Assembly (NCBI GenBank): GCA_035541735.1
Contig: DATKMS010000013.1
Span: 1-7,035 of the forward strand
Length of the DNA stretch: 7,035 nt
Reading direction: 5' to 3'
Origin: DATKMS01 sp035541735
GTDB lineage: Bacteria; Desulfobacterota; Binatia; HRBIN30
Shown here: one piece after another, positions 5,356-7,035 of the stretch
Layout of the letters: each line of letters opens with the position of its first letter
Position numbering within the stretch: the stretch's first letter is position 1
Notes under the pieces: generated by a model
What the model saw: only the letters and a program-made list of their open reading frames with translations
Databases searched by the model: none
What the model was told of the DNA's origin: nothing
Translations under genes and position numbers: made by a program

Positions 5356-6576
5356 ATGAAGCGGCTCTTAAGCGTACTGGTCTTCCTGTTCTCGGTCGCA
5401 ACCTTGTCCGGCTGCGGCTCCAACGGCAGTTCGGCAGCCCCGCCGCCCGACCTGACCGCGACGGCCGGGGACGGTCGGGTAACCCTGACCTGGACGATGG
5501 AGCCCGGCGTTCAGTACTGGGTCTACTACGCGCCGGCCGCTTCGATCTCGGTTGACAACTGGACGCTCATACCGGGCTCGCACGCGCTGGTCGACGTTTC
5601 CTCGCCGCTGACGATCGGCGGTCTGGTGAATGGAACCACGTATGCCTTCACCATGGACGCCCGCCGCAATCAGGGCCCGCGAGGCGCCGGCGCTCCGTCG
5701 GTTGCCGCGGTGCCCCGCCTAGCCGGCGGCGTCTGGACCGCAGGCAGCGGCGGCGGCACGGCAGACCTCGCGGGCGTGACCTTCGGCACAGTCGGAACGA
5801 CGATCGAATTTGCCGCCGTTGGCGCCGGCGGCACCATCCTCACCAGCACGGACGGCTTGACCTGGAATTCCGTGACCCAAAGCGCAACCACAGCGAACCT
5901 CAACGCGGTCTGCTACGGCGGCTCGGCGTTCGTTGCCGCAGGAGCAGGCGGCGTGGTTCTCTATAGCACCGATCTCGCAACCTGGACTGCGGAGACCAGC
6001 GCCACCGCAAGCGCCGTCAACGGCGTTGCCACCGCGGGCTCCAATCACTTCGTCGCCATCGGGGCGGGCGGTGCGGCAACCTACAGCACGGACGGCGTGA
6101 CCTGGACCGCAGCCACATCCGGCACCGCCAACGACCTGCTGGGCGTCACGTTCGGCAACGCCCTGTACGTCGCCGTCGGTGCCGGCGGCACCATCCTGAC
6201 CAGCCCGGACGGTGTCACCTGGACAGCGCAGACTTCCAACACCACGGCGAACCTGACGAGCGTGGCGTGGGGCATCGATTCGTCCACCACCACTTACCGG
6301 TTCGTGGCGGTCGGCGCGGGGGGCACCCTGCTCACCAGCACCGACGGCGTGACCTGGACAGCGCTCACTGCGCTGCCCATCGGCAACATCAACAGCGTGA
6401 CCTACGGCACCCAGTTCATTCTCGTCGGCGATGGCGGCGTCATCTATTCGAGCACCACGGGAACGTCATGGCAGGCTGAATCGTCGGGCACGACCAGCAA
6501 CCTTGCCGCAATCGCGCGCACGGGATACAGCTACGTCGCGGTCGGAGCGGGCGGCACGCACCTGCTCTCCCAGTAG
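5356..6576 (+). CDS. Lipoprotein with FnIII-like domain and seven-bladed beta-propeller repeats
   Basis: This 406-residue protein has a lipoprotein signal: MKRLL, a hydrophobic core, then lipobox LSGC with the lipidated Cys at residue 20. Residue +2 is Gly, so outer-membrane sorting is likely. A short Ser/Ala/Pro linker leads to a fibronectin-III-like domain (about 31-120; DLTATAGDGRVTLTW, GLVNGTTYAFTM). From about 126 to 406 there are seven copies of a roughly 40-residue repeat built on V(A)VGAGG, S-T-DG, TW and a variable loop. The VGAGG cores fall at 155, 195, 235, 274, 319, 357 and 396. The repeat resembles WD40-like or YCF48/sialidase-type propeller blades. The chain begins mid-blade (VWTAGSGGGTADLAGV) and ends mid-blade, so the two ends would complete one blade. 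GGAAAGG at 5342-5348 supports ATG 5356 over the upstream 5302. The gene appears monocistronic. Ligand and function are unknown; a surface adhesion or scaffold role is an inference. Confidence 0.85.
   Translation: MKRLLSVLVFLFSVATLSGCGSNGSSAAPPPDLTATAGDGRVTLTWTMEPGVQYWVYYAPAASISVDNWTLIPGSHALVDVSSPLTIGGLVNGTTYAFTMDARRNQGPRGAGAPSVAAVPRLAGGVWTAGSGGGTADLAGVTFGTVGTTIEFAAVGAGGTILTSTDGLTWNSVTQSATTANLNAVCYGGSAFVAAGAGGVVLYSTDLATWTAETSATASAVNGVATAGSNHFVAIGAGGAATYSTDGVTWTAATSGTANDLLGVTFGNALYVAVGAGGTILTSPDGVTWTAQTSNTTANLTSVAWGIDSSTTTYRFVAVGAGGTLLTSTDGVTWTALTALPIGNINSVTYGTQFILVGDGGVIYSSTTGTSWQAESSGTTSNLAAIARTGYSYVAVGAGGTHLLSQ
5812..6573 (+). repeat. Seven diverged tandem coding repeats (about 114-135 bases each)
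   Basis: Units begin at about 5812, 5932, 6052, 6169, 6304, 6418 and 6535 (the last truncated), corresponding to the propeller blades of the lipoprotein. Periods are 40, 40, 39, 45, 38 and 39 codons. Units 1, 4 and 5 are most alike at DNA level: GGCGGCACCATCCT recurs in units 1 and 4, and ACGGCGTGACCTGGAC recurs in units 3 and 5. This points to duplication followed by divergence. Confidence 0.85.
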
Positions 6577-6593
6577 CGCTGCAACGTGATGGC

Positions 6594-6617
6594 GGCCGGG
6601 GCGGTAAAATCCCGGCC
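6594..6617 (+). promoter_or_regulatory. thiS: Dyad with -10 TAAAAT immediately before the thiS start
   Basis: GGCCGGG (6594-6600) and CCCGGCC (6611-6617) are perfect 7-base inverted arms around a 10-base loop that contains TAAAAT (6605-6610), a five-of-six -10 match. Transcription from it would start at about 6617-6618, on the thiS GTG itself, giving a leaderless mRNA. No good -35 is seen. Alternatively, the dyad could form the terminator of the lipoprotein gene, which ends 17 bases upstream. No TPP riboswitch fits in the 41-base gap. Confidence 0.35.
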
Positions 6618-6821
6618 GTGATCAACGTTTCCATCAATGGCGAACCGACCGGCCTGGAGCCCGCGATGACCGTCGCCGCGCTGCTCGAGGCGCGCGGCCT
6701 CGGCGGCAAGCGCGTCGCCGTGGAGCGGAACGGCGCCATCGTACCGAAGAGCCGGCACGCCATGACGACGCTGGCGGACGGTGACCGCATCGAAATCGTC
6801 GTCGCCGTCGGCGGCGGATAA
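6618..6821 (+). CDS. thiS: Sulfur carrier protein ThiS
   Basis: This 67-residue ubiquitin-fold protein carries sulfur as a C-terminal thiocarboxylate for thiazole ring formation in thiamine biosynthesis. It is adenylylated by ThiF and hands sulfur to ThiG. The sequence begins INVSINGEPTGLEP, includes TVAALLEARGLGGKRVAVERNG (about 18-39) and ends in VAVGGG, with the essential terminal Gly-Gly. Length is typical. The start is GTG at 6618; the next in-frame ATG at 6666 would remove the first beta strands, so GTG is preferred. No Shine-Dalgarno sequence precedes the GTG. thiG starts 8 bases downstream of the stop, as in many proteobacterial thiSG operons. Confidence 0.94.
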   Translation: MINVSINGEPTGLEPAMTVAALLEARGLGGKRVAVERNGAIVPKSRHAMTTLADGDRIEIVVAVGGG

Positions 6822-6829
6822 GGAAGACC

Positions 6830-7035
6830 ATGAACGATCCTCTCGTCATCGCCGGCAAGGCGTATTCGTCCCGATTGCTTGTCGGCACCGGCAAATACAA
6901 GGATTTCGCGGAAACGCGCGCGGCCGTGCAGGCGAGCGGCGCCCGGATCGTCACGGTCGCGATCCGCCGCACCAACCTCGGCCAGGACCCGAACCAGCCG
7001 TCCCTGCTCGACGCGCTGCCGCCCGCCGAGTTCAC
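6830..7035 (+). CDS. thiG: Thiazole synthase ThiG, N-terminal part (cut by window edge)
   Basis: The first 68 residues of ThiG are present before the window ends. ThiG is the TIM-barrel enzyme that builds thiazole phosphate from deoxyxylulose phosphate, dehydroglycine or iminoglycine, and the sulfur carried on ThiS. The start MNDPLVIAGKAYSSRLLVGTGKYKDF and the segment GARIVTVAIRRTNLGQ (about 37-52) are characteristic. The Schiff-base lysine lies further along and is not in the window. AAGGAAGA at 6820-6827 acts as ribosome-binding site and overlaps the thiS stop, indicating tight co-translation with thiS. Confidence 0.95.
   Translation, partial: MNDPLVIAGKAYSSRLLVGTGKYKDFAETRAAVQASGARIVTVAIRRTNLGQDPNQPSLLDALPPAEF

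Noticed and set aside
5812..6573. Regular repeats considered as a CRISPR array
   Set aside because: The repeats are coding, diverged, about 120 bases long and in frame, forming protein blades; there are no short identical repeats with unique spacers.
6577..6617. Search for a TPP (thiamine) riboswitch before thiS
   Set aside because: Only 41 bases separate the genes, too few for the THI element, and its conserved motifs are absent.

Overview
The window is GC-rich, densely coded proteobacterial chromosome. The mutY, isocitrate lyase, tRNA-Gly(CCC) and thiS-thiG genes all look like those of Gammaproteobacteria, possibly Betaproteobacteria; the exact taxon cannot be fixed from this sequence. No mobile element, CRISPR array or integration scar is visible, and no gene-free stretch exceeds 300 bases.

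Layout. Bases 1-248 (minus strand) hold the N-terminal part of mutY, a DNA-repair adenine glycosylase cut by the window edge. Divergent from it across a 55-base gap is a probable two-gene operon on the plus strand: a periplasmic LivK/Peripla_BP_6-type ligand-binding protein (304-1443) and an HDOD-domain signalling protein (1469-2320). Tail to tail with this, 15 bases away, a second HDOD protein lies on the minus strand (about 2336-3205). Immediately upstream of it on the same strand is a tRNA-Gly(CCC) gene (3229-3303), so the two may share a transcript.

A regulatory-looking, locally AT-rich intergenic region (3304-3547) precedes aceA, isocitrate lyase of the glyoxylate shunt (3548-4882). A 74-residue acidic protein of unknown function (4915-5139) follows it closely and is probably co-transcribed. 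Then come a GC-rich hairpin and a lipoprotein (5356-6576) with a fibronectin-III-like domain and seven repeats that appear to form a closed seven-bladed beta-propeller. The window ends with thiS (6618-6821) and the start of thiG (6830 onward), which make the sulfur carrier and the thiazole synthase of thiamine biosynthesis.

How they fit together. The window is mostly housekeeping and metabolic genes (mutY, tRNA, aceA, thiSG) mixed with less-characterised sensory or surface genes. I see no obvious complete new multi-gene system. The points most worth following are the coupling of an orphan solute-binding protein to an HDOD gene, the small gene behind aceA, the self-closing propeller lipoprotein, a codon-phased 24-base perfect palindrome inside the first HDOD gene, and the apparently leaderless start of thiS.
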